This document shows, piece after piece, positions 6,360-18,107 of a DNA stretch of 64,000 nt. The stretch is from the NCBI GenBank assembly GCA_937905825.1, contig CALCXM010000058.1, positions 48,579 through 112,578 on the forward strand, given 5' to 3'. This DNA comes from an uncultured bacterium (lineage in GTDB: Bacteria; Planctomycetota; UBA1135; GCA-002686595). The position numbers and the translations under genes are program-made. Position 1 is the stretch's first letter. Each line of letters begins with the position of its first letter. The notes under the pieces are model-generated. The model did not search any database. It was not told where the DNA came from and saw only the letters and a list, made by a program, of their open reading frames with translations.

Positions 6360-9155
6360 ATGGCCATTGATTCACCGAAGGTTCCCAAGCGCCTCAAGGA
6401 CGTCACAGCCAAGCACTACAGCATCGGCCAACTGCGCGTTGACTTATGGAATGAGCTGAAGGAAGCGACCGCTCGCATGAGCCGCGAAGATCAGGACTCT
6501 GATCCAGACTCCAAGACGCAAACTGAAATTGGAAAGCTCATGGAGCGGCTCGAGTGCATCGAGCAGTACTTCGCCCACCCAGGAATCCATCGACTCGAGC
6601 AGCTCAGGGACAGTGAGCGACGTTCTGAGTCCACTTGGTTAGCAAAGCGCGTTGCCACCGTCGTGAAGGAACTCGTCAGCGATTCCTACCGAGGTCACCC
6701 GCAAGATGCCTGTGAATTCGAGGACACGGCGGGTCAAGCAGATGGCCAAGTCCTGCCCAAACCAACGGCCAGCGCAAACTACTTCGAGGTGCTCATCGTC
6801 GAAGAACTCTCCCGAGAGGAAGAGCATGCGCTGCGCGCCAATTTCCGCGCCATGCAACGGGAGGAGGACGAATTCACCTACGAGCTCGTGGTCGTTCGCT
6901 CCTTTCAGGACGCACTGATCGCCGCGCTTTTCAATTTCAACATCCATGCGGTCGTCATTCGCTACGCCCCCGCGTTCAAGTCGACGAACATCACCGAGGA
7001 GCTGCGGCCCTACCTGCAAAACGTGTTGGGCATCGACCATTCCAACGCAAACAGCGCGGACCTCGGCCCATTGCTCGGACGGAAGATCAAGAAGTTCCGC
7101 CCTGAACTCGACCTGTACTACGTCACCGACACGGCGCTCACGCACCTGAAGGATCAAACCCTCTCCACCTTTCGGCGCATCTTCTATCGCCGGGAAGACG
7201 TCCAGGAATTGCACCTGGCCATCATGCGAGGCATCCGGGAAAGCTATCGCACCCCATTCTTCACAGCCCTGAAGGAGTACAGCCAGCAACCGACAGGCGT
7301 CTTTCACGCCATGCCCATTTCGCGCGGCAACTCGGTCTTCAAGAGCCGTTGGATCAAGGACTTTGGCGACTTCTACGGGCGCAACATGTTCTTGGCAGAG
7401 ACCAGCGCAACGACCGGTGGACTCGATTCCCTGCTGCAACCAACCGGTCCCCTCAAGCACGCCCAAGAAATGGCGTCGGACACCTACGGATCCCTGCGCA
7501 CCTTCTTCGTCACGAACGGCACCTCCACGGCGAACAAGATCGTGGTGCAAGCCATCGTAGAGCCAGGCGATTTGGTCTTGATCGACCGAGACTGCCACAA
7601 GTCCCATCACTACGGGATGGTGCTCTCCGGGGCGCTCCCGGTCTACCTCGATTCGTACCCAATCGAGGCTTACAGCATGTACGGGGCCGTGCCCCTACGC
7701 GAGATCAAGGAGAAGCTGCTCTACCTCAAGGCCCAGGGGCGACTGGACCGAGTCAAGATGCTGCTCTTGACGAACTGCACCTTCGACGGGCTGGTCTACA
7801 ACGTCAGGCGCGTCATGGAAGAAGTCTTGGCCATCAAGCCGGACATCATCTTCCTGTGGGATGAGGCCTGGTTCGCCTTCGCTGGCTTTACCTACACGTA
7901 CAAGCAGCGCACAGGCATGTACGTCGCCCGGGAGCTGCACAAAAAGTACAACGGAAGCGGCTACCGCCAAGAGTACGAGGAACATCTCGCCTCTCTCAAG
8001 GACGGCGAATGCCCACGGTTGCCGGATCCAGACAAAGTCCGGATTCGCGTGTACGCCACTCAAAGCACGCACAAGACCCTCTCCAGCTTCCGCCAGGGAT
8101 CCATGATCCACATCTGGGATGAAGACTTCGAGCGGCGCGCGGCGGACACCTTTCACGAGGCGTACATGACGCACACGTCGACGTCTCCCAACTACCAGAT
8201 GCTCGCGTCCTTGGACGTTGGACGTCGGCAGGTGGTGTTCGAGGGCTACGAGATGGTCGAGAAGAGCATCGAACTAGCGATGATTCTGCGCGCCAAGATC
8301 GACAGCAACCCGCAACTGCGGCGCTACTTCGAAGTGCTGACGGTCGGCGACTTGATCCCGAACGAGTTCCGCTCCTCCAACCTGACGGAGTACTACCAGC
8401 GAGACCATGGCTGGAATCGTATGGAGGACTCTTGGGAGCACGACGAGTTCGTGCTCGACCCGACGAAGATCACGCTATCCGTCGGCAAGGCCGGCATCGA
8501 CGGCGATACCTTCAAGAACGCGTACTTGATGGACAAGTACAACATTCAGATCAACAAGACCTCACGCAACACGGTCCTCCTGATGACCAACATCGGAACG
8601 ACCCGCAGCTCGGTGCTGTACTTGATGAGTGTGATCTTGAAGATTGCTGCACAACTGGACGAAGACGTGCGCGCCCTGACGAGCAGGGAGTTGGCGATTC
8701 GTGCGGGACGCGTGGATTCCCTGGTCAAGCAGGTGCCGCCCCTACCGGACTTCAGTCACTTTCACTCCAGCTTCCAAGCGGTTCCGGGGGTCCCCGGTGG
8801 GGACATCCGCGGTGCCTATTTCCTGGCCTACCGGGACAAGAACTGCGACTACGTTCCTTTGCACGAGTGCCTCGACGCGATGAAGGATCGGGAACTAGTT
8901 TCGGCCTCCTTCGTGATTCCCTACCCACCCGGCTTTCCCGTGTTGGTACCGGGCCAGGTTGTTAGCCGGGCCATTCTGCAGTTTCTACTCGCCTTGGACG
9001 TCAAAGAGATCCACGGCTACCGGCCCGAACTCGGATTGCGAGTGTTCGCCGACACGGTGCTCAACCGTCAAAAAACATTCTCGGCCATGGGTGGACGACG
9101 CTCTTCCGCCAGCCAACAGACTCAACCACCCCAACTCCCCCCTCTCCAAAAATGA
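6360..9155 (+). CDS. Orn/Lys/Arg decarboxylase, enlarged form
   Basis: 931 residues, against about 710-760 for AdiA, CadA/LdcI and SpeF. Order: about 138 residues of helical, charged N-terminal extension; a flavodoxin-like wing domain (about 139-250, starting NYFEVLIVEELS); the fold-type I PLP core with SxxxHKxxSxxRQGS and Schiff-base lysine K572; and the C-terminal decarboxylase domain with VIPYPPGFPVLVPGQ. The family decarboxylates ornithine, lysine or arginine to putrescine, cadaverine or agmatine. Substrate choice cannot be read here. Core segments SATTGGLDSLLQP, NGTSTANKIVVQA and FLWDEAWFAF are conserved. Its stop overlaps the next start (ATGA). It probably supplies the amine for the operon. 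The last 20 residues are a Ser/Gln/Pro tail. Confidence 0.9.
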   Translation: MAIDSPKVPKRLKDVTAKHYSIGQLRVDLWNELKEATARMSREDQDSDPDSKTQTEIGKLMERLECIEQYFAHPGIHRLEQLRDSERRSESTWLAKRVATVVKELVSDSYRGHPQDACEFEDTAGQADGQVLPKPTASANYFEVLIVEELSREEEHALRANFRAMQREEDEFTYELVVVRSFQDALIAALFNFNIHAVVIRYAPAFKSTNITEELRPYLQNVLGIDHSNANSADLGPLLGRKIKKFRPELDLYYVTDTALTHLKDQTLSTFRRIFYRREDVQELHLAIMRGIRESYRTPFFTALKEYSQQPTGVFHAMPISRGNSVFKSRWIKDFGDFYGRNMFLAETSATTGGLDSLLQPTGPLKHAQEMASDTYGSLRTFFVTNGTSTANKIVVQAIVEPGDLVLIDRDCHKSHHYGMVLSGALPVYLDSYPIEAYSMYGAVPLREIKEKLLYLKAQGRLDRVKMLLLTNCTFDGLVYNVRRVMEEVLAIKPDIIFLWDEAWFAFAGFTYTYKQRTGMYVARELHKKYNGSGYRQEYEEHLASLKDGECPRLPDPDKVRIRVYATQSTHKTLSSFRQGSMIHIWDEDFERRAADTFHEAYMTHTSTSPNYQMLASLDVGRRQVVFEGYEMVEKSIELAMILRAKIDSNPQLRRYFEVLTVGDLIPNEFRSSNLTEYYQRDHGWNRMEDSWEHDEFVLDPTKITLSVGKAGIDGDTFKNAYLMDKYNIQINKTSRNTVLLMTNIGTTRSSVLYLMSVILKIAAQLDEDVRALTSRELAIRAGRVDSLVKQVPPLPDFSHFHSSFQAVPGVPGGDIRGAYFLAYRDKNCDYVPLHECLDAMKDRELVSASFVIPYPPGFPVLVPGQVVSRAILQFLLALDVKEIHGYRPELGLRVFADTVLNRQKTFSAMGGRRSSASQQTQPPQLPPLQK

Positions 9156-10795
9156 GTAAGAAAGCAGCCAAGCGCAAGGTCACCAAGAAGACCACTAAGA
9201 AGGCGGCTAAGAAGGTCGCCAAGAAAGCAACCAAGAAGACCACTAGGAAGGTCACCAAGAAAGCAACCAAGAAGGCCGCAAGGAAGACGGCCAAGAAGGC
9301 ATCGGCATCCACGAGCTTAACCAAGCCCAAGAAGGTCCTGCGGGGTCTGCCGGACATCCGTCGTTTTTTCTACGCCAACGACACGCCCATCTACTTCATC
9401 AGCGCCACCAACTTCAACCTGCTGGGCGCCGACGAGTGGATCAAGGGATTCAAGTTCATCTGCTACATCGAGTGCTTCGACGGACTTCACCCGAACGTCT
9501 TCGCGCCCCAGGAAGAAGTGCCCCACGATGAGTTCGAGGGCATTGAAGACATCAACAACTACCTGCTCCAGCACAAGGAGGTGATCGATTACATCGACAG
9601 CCGCAAGCAGAAGGGCGTCAAGTCCAAGGCCCTGTTCTTGATGTTCGATGAGCAGACGGAAAAACTGGCCAAGAAGCTCGACTTGGAAGTCTGCTTCCCC
9701 TCCGCCGCCATGCGCACCAGCATGGACAACAAGGTCGAGACCAACCGCATCGCCGAGCGCGCTGGTGTGCCCTGTGTCCCCTACGTGCTCAAGAAGGTCA
9801 AGGACTACAAGCAGCTGTGCCGCGTGTCCAAACACCTCGGAACCGACTTGGTGGTTCAAACGCCCTTCGGCGATAGCGGTCACACGACCTACTTCATTAC
9901 CTGCGAGGAGGATTTCGCGAAGCACGCCGAGGAAATCGCCGCGGAGAAGGAAGTCAAGGTGATGAAGCGCATCAACTGTCACGGCTCCGCCATCGAAGCC
10001 TGTGTCACGCGACATGGCACGGTTGTGGCCCCCTTGATGACGGAACTGGTTGGCTTCAAAGAACTCACTCCCTACAAGGGTGGCTGGTGTGGCAACGAGA
10101 TCTATCCCGACGCCTTTCCAAAGAAGTTGCGCAAGCAAGCCCATGACTACACGCGGCTTTTCGGCGAGCAACTTCGCAAGGAGGGCTACAAGGGTTATTT
10201 CGAGTTGGACTTCTTGATCGACAAGGACAACGGCGAGCTCTACTTGGGCGAGCTCAACCCGCGGGTCACCGGTGCCAGCTCGATCACCAATCACGCCCTC
10301 TACGCGTTGTCCGACATGCCGCTGTTCCTGTTCCACATTCTCGAGTGGATGGATCACCCCTACACCTTGAACACGAACGTGATCAATCGGCGTTGGGCGC
10401 ACCCGGAGAACTGTGATTCCTGGGGCCAGCTGATCATCAAGCACACCGAGGACACGGTCAGAAAAGTGACAAAGGCACCGCGCTCCGGCATCTGGCGCAT
10501 GGATCCTGACGGCGGGCTCGAGTACGACCGCATGGACACGCACCGTCGTGCCGTCGAGACGGAGCACGAGGCGTTCTTCCTGCGAATCAGTCGAGTGAAT
10601 GACTACTTCTACGAAGGCGCGGACATCGGGATCCTGGTCATGCGTGGCCGTCTGATGACCGACGAGGGCGATTTGAGTGAACGCGCCAAGGCTTGGATCG
10701 AGGGCATTCACGGACTCTACGAGAGCACTGCCGTCAAGGCATCGACTAAGGCTGCTGCGAAAGCGAACGAGGTCGCCGCCTTCAAACTGATGTAA
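9152..10795 (+). CDS. ATP-grasp ligase with histone-H1-like Lys-rich N-terminus
   Basis: 547 residues. Residues 1-60 are almost only Lys, Ala, Thr and Arg (KKTTKKAAKK repeats), like bacterial histone-H1/Hc1 tails. From about residue 64 an ATP-grasp enzyme follows: pre-ATP-grasp domain, VVQTPFGDSGHTTYF (phosphate loop), VMKRINCHG, and the Mg sites D353 (FELDFLID) and E367-x-N369 (GELNPRVTGASS). ATP-grasp ligases join a carboxylate, activated as acyl phosphate, to an amine or thiol. Between a decarboxylase and a C45-type hydrolase, an amine acylation is the natural inference. Start ATG 9152 overlaps the decarboxylase TGA, and the stop overlaps the next ATG (TAATG), indicating coupled translation. 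A second K/A-rich patch lies near the C-terminus. Confidence 0.85.
   Translation: MSKKAAKRKVTKKTTKKAAKKVAKKATKKTTRKVTKKATKKAARKTAKKASASTSLTKPKKVLRGLPDIRRFFYANDTPIYFISATNFNLLGADEWIKGFKFICYIECFDGLHPNVFAPQEEVPHDEFEGIEDINNYLLQHKEVIDYIDSRKQKGVKSKALFLMFDEQTEKLAKKLDLEVCFPSAAMRTSMDNKVETNRIAERAGVPCVPYVLKKVKDYKQLCRVSKHLGTDLVVQTPFGDSGHTTYFITCEEDFAKHAEEIAAEKEVKVMKRINCHGSAIEACVTRHGTVVAPLMTELVGFKELTPYKGGWCGNEIYPDAFPKKLRKQAHDYTRLFGEQLRKEGYKGYFELDFLIDKDNGELYLGELNPRVTGASSITNHALYALSDMPLFLFHILEWMDHPYTLNTNVINRRWAHPENCDSWGQLIIKHTEDTVRKVTKAPRSGIWRMDPDGGLEYDRMDTHRRAVETEHEAFFLRISRVNDYFYEGADIGILVMRGRLMTDEGDLSERAKAWIEGIHGLYESTAVKASTKAAAKANEVAAFKLM
9158..9306 (+). repeat. AAGAAG-based degenerate tandem repeat in coding DNA
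   Basis: AAGAAGxCC/AAGAAGGC-type units recur with 12-15-bp spacing and encode the Lys-rich tail of the ATP-grasp ligase. Such runs can slip and change tail length while keeping frame. Confidence 0.6.
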
Positions 10796-11781
10796 TGCAA
10801 CTGCCTATTGCGCTCGAGCGCATCGACGCTACGGGTGGGGCTTGGAAGAAAAACTTCAAGCGCACCTGGCGCAACTACAAGCGTTGGTATCTGGGCGACG
10901 GGCCCAGCAAACGCCCTGCCTACCCGACGTGCCTGGACGCTATCGAGCGCTTCATGCCCGAATTGGCTCCTATCTATCGGCAGGTTTGTCGCTGGGCCGG
11001 GGAAGGGGATCTCGCTTGTCGGTTCCTTTCCCTCTACAACCCGCCCGCCTACATGGCGGGTTGTACCCAGGCTATTTGGGATGCACCGCAAGGCCCCATT
11101 CTGGTCCGCAACTATGACTACGCCCCACGCTGGTTCGAGGGCAAGATCTTCGCCAGTGATTGGTTGCGGCCCGTCATCGGCGTAAGTGACTGCGCATGGG
11201 GTTTGCTGGACGGCATGAACGATGCGGGGCTGGTTGCCTCCCTGACTTTTGGTGGGAACAAAACCGTCGCTCCCGGATTCGGAATTCCGCTGCTCATTCG
11301 CTATGTGCTCGAGACTTGCGAAACGGTCGAGGAAGCCATTGCGGCCTTCGCGAGAGTCCCTGTGCACATGGCGTACAACGTTTCCTTGCTCGATCGCTGC
11401 GGCGATCGGCGGGTCCTGCATCTGAAAGCCGGTGGTGGAATAACTCGTCACCGTCATGCGGTCTGCACCAACCATCAAACAAAGGTCGCCTGGCCCCAGT
11501 ACGAAGCCATCACCAAGACCCGCGAGCGGCAAGCCTTTGCTGAAGCGCAGCTCGTGATGCCCCACGTGACCCAGGCCTCCCTCACGGGGCTCTTCCTTCG
11601 GCCTCCCCTCTATCAAAGCCACTTCAAGCGAGCCTTTGGCACCCTCTACACGAGCACCTGGGACCCGAATTCTCGCCTGCTCTCTTTGGATTGGCCGGGC
11701 ACCCATCTGACAACCTCTTTCGATCATTTTCTTCCCCAGGCTCATCTGGTTGAAATTTTCTCATCTCCCCCTCATGCCTAG
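10795..11781 (+). CDS. C45-family Ntn hydrolase (acyl-CoA:6-APA acyltransferase-like)
   Basis: 328 residues. The likely nucleophile is C90 in MAGCTQAIW, placed before ILVRNYDYAP as in isopenicillin-N acyltransferase and C45 peptidases. GLLDGMNDAGL, ASLTF and the CTNHQ segment near the middle are also typical of this Ntn-hydrolase group, whose members cleave or transfer amide-bound acyl groups. Unlike fungal acyltransferase, there is no obvious long pro-segment beyond the first 89 residues. If self-processing occurs it would be between G89 and C90. The start overlaps the ligase stop. A hydrolase beside an amide ligase suggests it removes (or transfers) the acyl group the ligase adds; this is inference. 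Confidence 0.8.
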   Translation: MQLPIALERIDATGGAWKKNFKRTWRNYKRWYLGDGPSKRPAYPTCLDAIERFMPELAPIYRQVCRWAGEGDLACRFLSLYNPPAYMAGCTQAIWDAPQGPILVRNYDYAPRWFEGKIFASDWLRPVIGVSDCAWGLLDGMNDAGLVASLTFGGNKTVAPGFGIPLLIRYVLETCETVEEAIAAFARVPVHMAYNVSLLDRCGDRRVLHLKAGGGITRHRHAVCTNHQTKVAWPQYEAITKTRERQAFAEAQLVMPHVTQASLTGLFLRPPLYQSHFKRAFGTLYTSTWDPNSRLLSLDWPGTHLTTSFDHFLPQAHLVEIFSSPPHA

Positions 11782-13219
11782 CCAATCGCTCACTTCCGTT
11801 CTTCACTCCCAGAATTTCATCGCCGGGAAGTGGACTGCCCAGGGCACGGGCTCGTTGGTGGTTCTTCACAAGTACAGCGGGAAGACCTTGGCCGAGTTGC
11901 CCTTGGCGACCGGAGCCCAAGTTGAACGCGCCCTACAAGCCGCCCATGAAATGCGTTTGCCTTTCTCGAAGTGGTCCGCGGGCAAGCGTCAAGATCACCT
12001 GCAACGACTGCACGACCTGCTCCAGCAGTCCCGCAAGGAATTCGCGGACCTCATCGTGGCGGAAGCCGGCAAGCCCCTGGACTACGCGCAAACGGAAATC
12101 GATCGCTGCCTAGCCACTCTGAGTACCGCCGCTACCGAGTGCGTGCGCTTCGCTGGAGAGGTGGTGCCCGTCGACTACGGCGCGGGGGAAGGCAAGTCGG
12201 CCTTTACCAAACGCATTCCCGTGGGCCCGGTGGCCTGCATAACGCCCTTCAACTTCCCCCTCAACCTGGTGCTGCACAAGCTGGCGCCCGCCCTGGCTGT
12301 CGGCTGCCCCGTGCTGCTGAAGCCCGCGCCCCAGGCGCCGCTGGTGGCCCTTGCTTTCAGCGAGCTAGTGAAGCAGGCGGGCTACCCAAAAGGTGTGTTG
12401 AGCACCTTCGTCTGTGACAACCAGGTCGCCGAGAAAATCGTGCGCGACGAGCGCGTGGCCATGCTGTCCTTCACTGGAAGCGACAAGGTCGGTTGGTTCT
12501 TGAAGTCCATCTGCGGCAAAAAGAAGGTGGCCCTCGAGCTCGGTGGCAACGCCGCGGTGCTGGTGGATGAGAGCGCCGACTTGGCCCAGGCCGCCCAGCA
12601 GATCGCCGTCGGTGCCTTCCTGTACGCTGGCCAGATTTGCATCTCGACCCAGCGTATTGTCGTGGTCAAGGCCGTCTTCGAAGACTTCAAGCGCTTGATG
12701 CTGAAGGAGATCAAGACGGTGAAGGTTGGCGACCCCAGCAAGAAGGGCATTCAAGTCGGTCCGATCATCGACAGCGGACACCTGCAACGCATCGCCGAAT
12801 GGGTTGGCGAGGCCAAGGCCAGCGGCGCTACGGTCCTGGCGGGCGGGCGCATCCAAGACGCCAAGCACAACCTGTACGCGCCCACCCTGCTCGCCGACGT
12901 TCCTGCGGCTCAAAAGGTCTGCTGCGCGGAAGTCTTTGGGCCCGTCGCTGTGCTCGAGCAAGTGGCCGATTTCGGCGCCGCCATCGAATGCACCAACGAC
13001 AGTGCTTTCGGTCTGCAGGCTGGAGTCTTCACCAACAACCTGGCCCACATGCGCCAAGCCCACGAAGACCTCGAAGTCGGCGGCGTCATCATCAACAGCA
13101 TCCCCGGCTTCCGGCTCGACAGCATGCCCTACGGCGGCATCAAAGACTCTGGCCTGGGCCGCGAGGGCGTGCGCTATGCCATGGAAGAGATGACCGAGCC
13201 GCGCCTCTTGGTCTATTGA
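11774..13219 (+). CDS. Aldehyde dehydrogenase (NAD(P)-dependent)
   Basis: 481 residues from ATG 11774, which overlaps the upstream stop by 8 nt (ATGCCTAG). A TTG at 11750 would add 8 residues; the family normally starts close to NFIAGKW, favouring the ATG. Motifs: TPFNFPLNL for cofactor, FTGSDKVG, the general base E255 in ALELGGNA and nucleophile C289 in GQICISTQR. Superfamily members oxidise aldehydes to acids. As last gene of the operon it would oxidise the aldehyde left by the aminotransferase. It is of the succinate-semialdehyde/lactaldehyde/GapN-like group, and the substrate is not predictable. Its 3' end faces the ATP synthase operon. Confidence 0.9.
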   Translation: MPSQSLTSVLHSQNFIAGKWTAQGTGSLVVLHKYSGKTLAELPLATGAQVERALQAAHEMRLPFSKWSAGKRQDHLQRLHDLLQQSRKEFADLIVAEAGKPLDYAQTEIDRCLATLSTAATECVRFAGEVVPVDYGAGEGKSAFTKRIPVGPVACITPFNFPLNLVLHKLAPALAVGCPVLLKPAPQAPLVALAFSELVKQAGYPKGVLSTFVCDNQVAEKIVRDERVAMLSFTGSDKVGWFLKSICGKKKVALELGGNAAVLVDESADLAQAAQQIAVGAFLYAGQICISTQRIVVVKAVFEDFKRLMLKEIKTVKVGDPSKKGIQVGPIIDSGHLQRIAEWVGEAKASGATVLAGGRIQDAKHNLYAPTLLADVPAAQKVCCAEVFGPVAVLEQVADFGAAIECTNDSAFGLQAGVFTNNLAHMRQAHEDLEVGGVIINSIPGFRLDSMPYGGIKDSGLGREGVRYAMEEMTEPRLLVY

Positions 13220-13387
13220 CTTTGCCCGTGGGTTCATCCGGCGCGTCGAGCATCCGGCGCGGTGGTTGATCCTTGCGGGAGTCGGTCCCTCCCGCGTCTT
13301 GATCCGGCACGCGTGTAGATCGTCGCAAGGTGATGGTCGAGACCTAGCCTGTGCCACAGATAGAGGCCCGACCGGCAAGTAGCCACG

Positions 13388-13420
13388 AAAAAAGCTGCGC
13401 GACCCAGGGGGCGCGCAGCT
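13388..13420 (-). terminator. Intrinsic terminator of the atp operon
   Basis: Read on the minus strand, AGCTGCGCG and CGCGCAGCT (13412-13420 and 13393-13401) form a perfect 9-bp stem with a 10-nt loop, followed at once by six T residues (A run at 13388-13393). It lies 26 nt past the atpC stop. Lacking U residues on the plus side, it would end atp transcription but hardly the aldehyde dehydrogenase transcript. Confidence 0.85.
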
Positions 13421-13445
13421 GTCTCTTCGTGGGTCGGGCGCTGGA

Positions 13446-13877
13446 CTAGCGCCTGCCCCGTTGGCTGACCTTGAGGCGCATGATGGCGCGGTGCAGGGCG
13501 GCGTTGGCGCGCACGATGTCGATGGCGGCCTCTTCGGCTGTCATGTTCGAGCGTTGCGGCTTGAGGCGTTCGCGGGCACGGGCCTCGGCCTTGCGGGCGC
13601 GCTCCTCGTCGATCTTTTCCGGGGGCTCGCCCGCCGGGGTCAAGATGCGCAGAGTGTTGTCACGCACGTCGGCGAAGCCTCCAGCGACAAACACCGAGTG
13701 GGTCTGGCCAGCGGCGGTGTAGGTCATCATTCCCGAGTCCAATGCAGCCACCATGGCAGCGTGCTTGGGGAAGATCCCCATGGAGCCGTCGATGGCAGGG
13801 ATCTGCACGGAGCTGGCAGCGGTATCCACCACCATCCTCTCGGGCGTGATCACGCGCAGGGTCAGTTCTTCAGCCAT
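13446..13877 (-). CDS. atpC: ATP synthase epsilon subunit
   Basis: 143 residues. The N-terminal beta-sandwich is typical (LTLRVITPERMVVD, IPAIDGSMGIFPKHA, VFVAGGFADV), and the C-terminal part keeps the two regulatory helices (ERARKAEARARERL ... AALHRAIMRLKV). Epsilon sits on the central stalk of F1, couples it to the c-ring and can inhibit ATP hydrolysis. It is the last gene of the operon, 35 nt after atpD, with ATG at 13877 and a terminator close behind. Confidence 0.93.
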   Translation of the reverse strand: MAEELTLRVITPERMVVDTAASSVQIPAIDGSMGIFPKHAAMVAALDSGMMTYTAAGQTHSVFVAGGFADVRDNTLRILTPAGEPPEKIDEERARKAEARARERLKPQRSNMTAEEAAIDIVRANAALHRAIMRLKVSQRGRR

Positions 13878-13912
13878 GGGTATTCCTGGTTACGTAAGGA
13901 CTCGAGGAAGGA

Positions 13913-15421
<1,509 letters not shown>

Positions 15422-15447
15422 CTAGTTAGAACTGCTGGTGAATTGGT

Positions 15448-16344
15448 TTACTTGAGAGCTTCCACGCCGCCGACGATGTCGAGCAGCTCCTTGGTGATGC
15501 CCTCTTGGCGCAGTCGGTTGTACTGGCCCTTGAGTAGCTTCTGCATGTCCGTTGCAGCGTCGGTCGCGGCCTTCATGGAAGAGCGACGTGCGGCGTACTC
15601 GGAGGTCAAGGATTCGAGCAACGCGTTGTAGATGCGAATCTCGAGGTAGCGGGGAATCAGCGAATCGAAGATCGTCTCGGCATCGGGCTCGAGGATCACG
15701 TCACTGTCCTTGGAGATGGAAGCTTCCTCTCCTTCGGTGACACCTTCCTGCTCCACCGGCAAGAACGGCACCGCTCGCGGCACGTACTTGACCATGGACT
15801 GGAACGCGCTGTACAGGATGTCGACTCGGCTGTACTTGCCGTCCAGGAAGCGCACCATCAGTTGTTTTGATGTGGCAGCGGCCTGTGCGAAGTCGATGTT
15901 CTCCAGGGGCGGCTCGACCAGGAAAGCTTCCACGGTCAGGCCACGCTTGGAAAGGTAGCGATAGCCCTTGCGGCCATAGACCAGGAAATCGATGTCCTTC
16001 TCGTCCACACCATCCGCCTTGGCTGCAGCGATGTAACGCTCCAGCTGGGCGAAGATGTTGGTGTTGTAGGCACCACACAGACCGCGGTCCGAGGTGATCA
16101 GCAACATGCAAAGCTTGTCGCCGGCCCCCTTCTTGAACAGCGGCTTGTCCGCGACTTCCGGTCCCAAGACCGCAGCGAGTCCCGAAACCAAGCCCGTGAT
16201 CTCTTCCGCGTAGGGACGGGAAGAGACGGCACGATCCTGGAAGCGTCGGAGCTTGGTCGAAGAGACCATCTCCATCGCTCGCGTGATCTGCTTGATGTTG
16301 CCGACGGATTTGATCCGTATGCGGAGTTCCTTAACGGAAGCCAT
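15448..16344 (-). CDS. atpG: ATP synthase gamma subunit
   Basis: 298 residues. The conserved N-terminal coiled-coil helix (ELRIRIKSVGNIKQITRAM) and C-terminal helix (YNRLRQEGITKELLDIVGG) that form the rotating shaft are both present, as is the SDRGLCGAYN motif. Slightly longer than the usual 285-290 residues because of an acidic insert around residues 190-215 (EGVTEGEEASISKDS). Start ATG 16344; 65 nt after atpA. Confidence 0.95.
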   Translation of the reverse strand: MASVKELRIRIKSVGNIKQITRAMEMVSSTKLRRFQDRAVSSRPYAEEITGLVSGLAAVLGPEVADKPLFKKGAGDKLCMLLITSDRGLCGAYNTNIFAQLERYIAAAKADGVDEKDIDFLVYGRKGYRYLSKRGLTVEAFLVEPPLENIDFAQAAATSKQLMVRFLDGKYSRVDILYSAFQSMVKYVPRAVPFLPVEQEGVTEGEEASISKDSDVILEPDAETIFDSLIPRYLEIRIYNALLESLTSEYAARRSSMKAATDAATDMQKLLKGQYNRLRQEGITKELLDIVGGVEALK

Positions 16345-16409
16345 GGGGAGTTACTCTTTCGTGGCGCTTAGGAAACGGAGGGTGAAGAAGCTGCTTTGCG
16401 GGGATGCGC

Positions 16410-17978
<1,569 letters not shown>

Positions 17979-18107
17979 CGTTGTACTTCCGTTGCGTGTT
18001 GTGCGTCCTGAGGACGCTCTGGCTAGTGAGGACGGGCGAAGCGCTTCGTCCTGATGAGAATAGTTGTGTTCGTTGGGTCGGAGCGTCCAAGCGCTCCGGA
18101 GTGTGAA

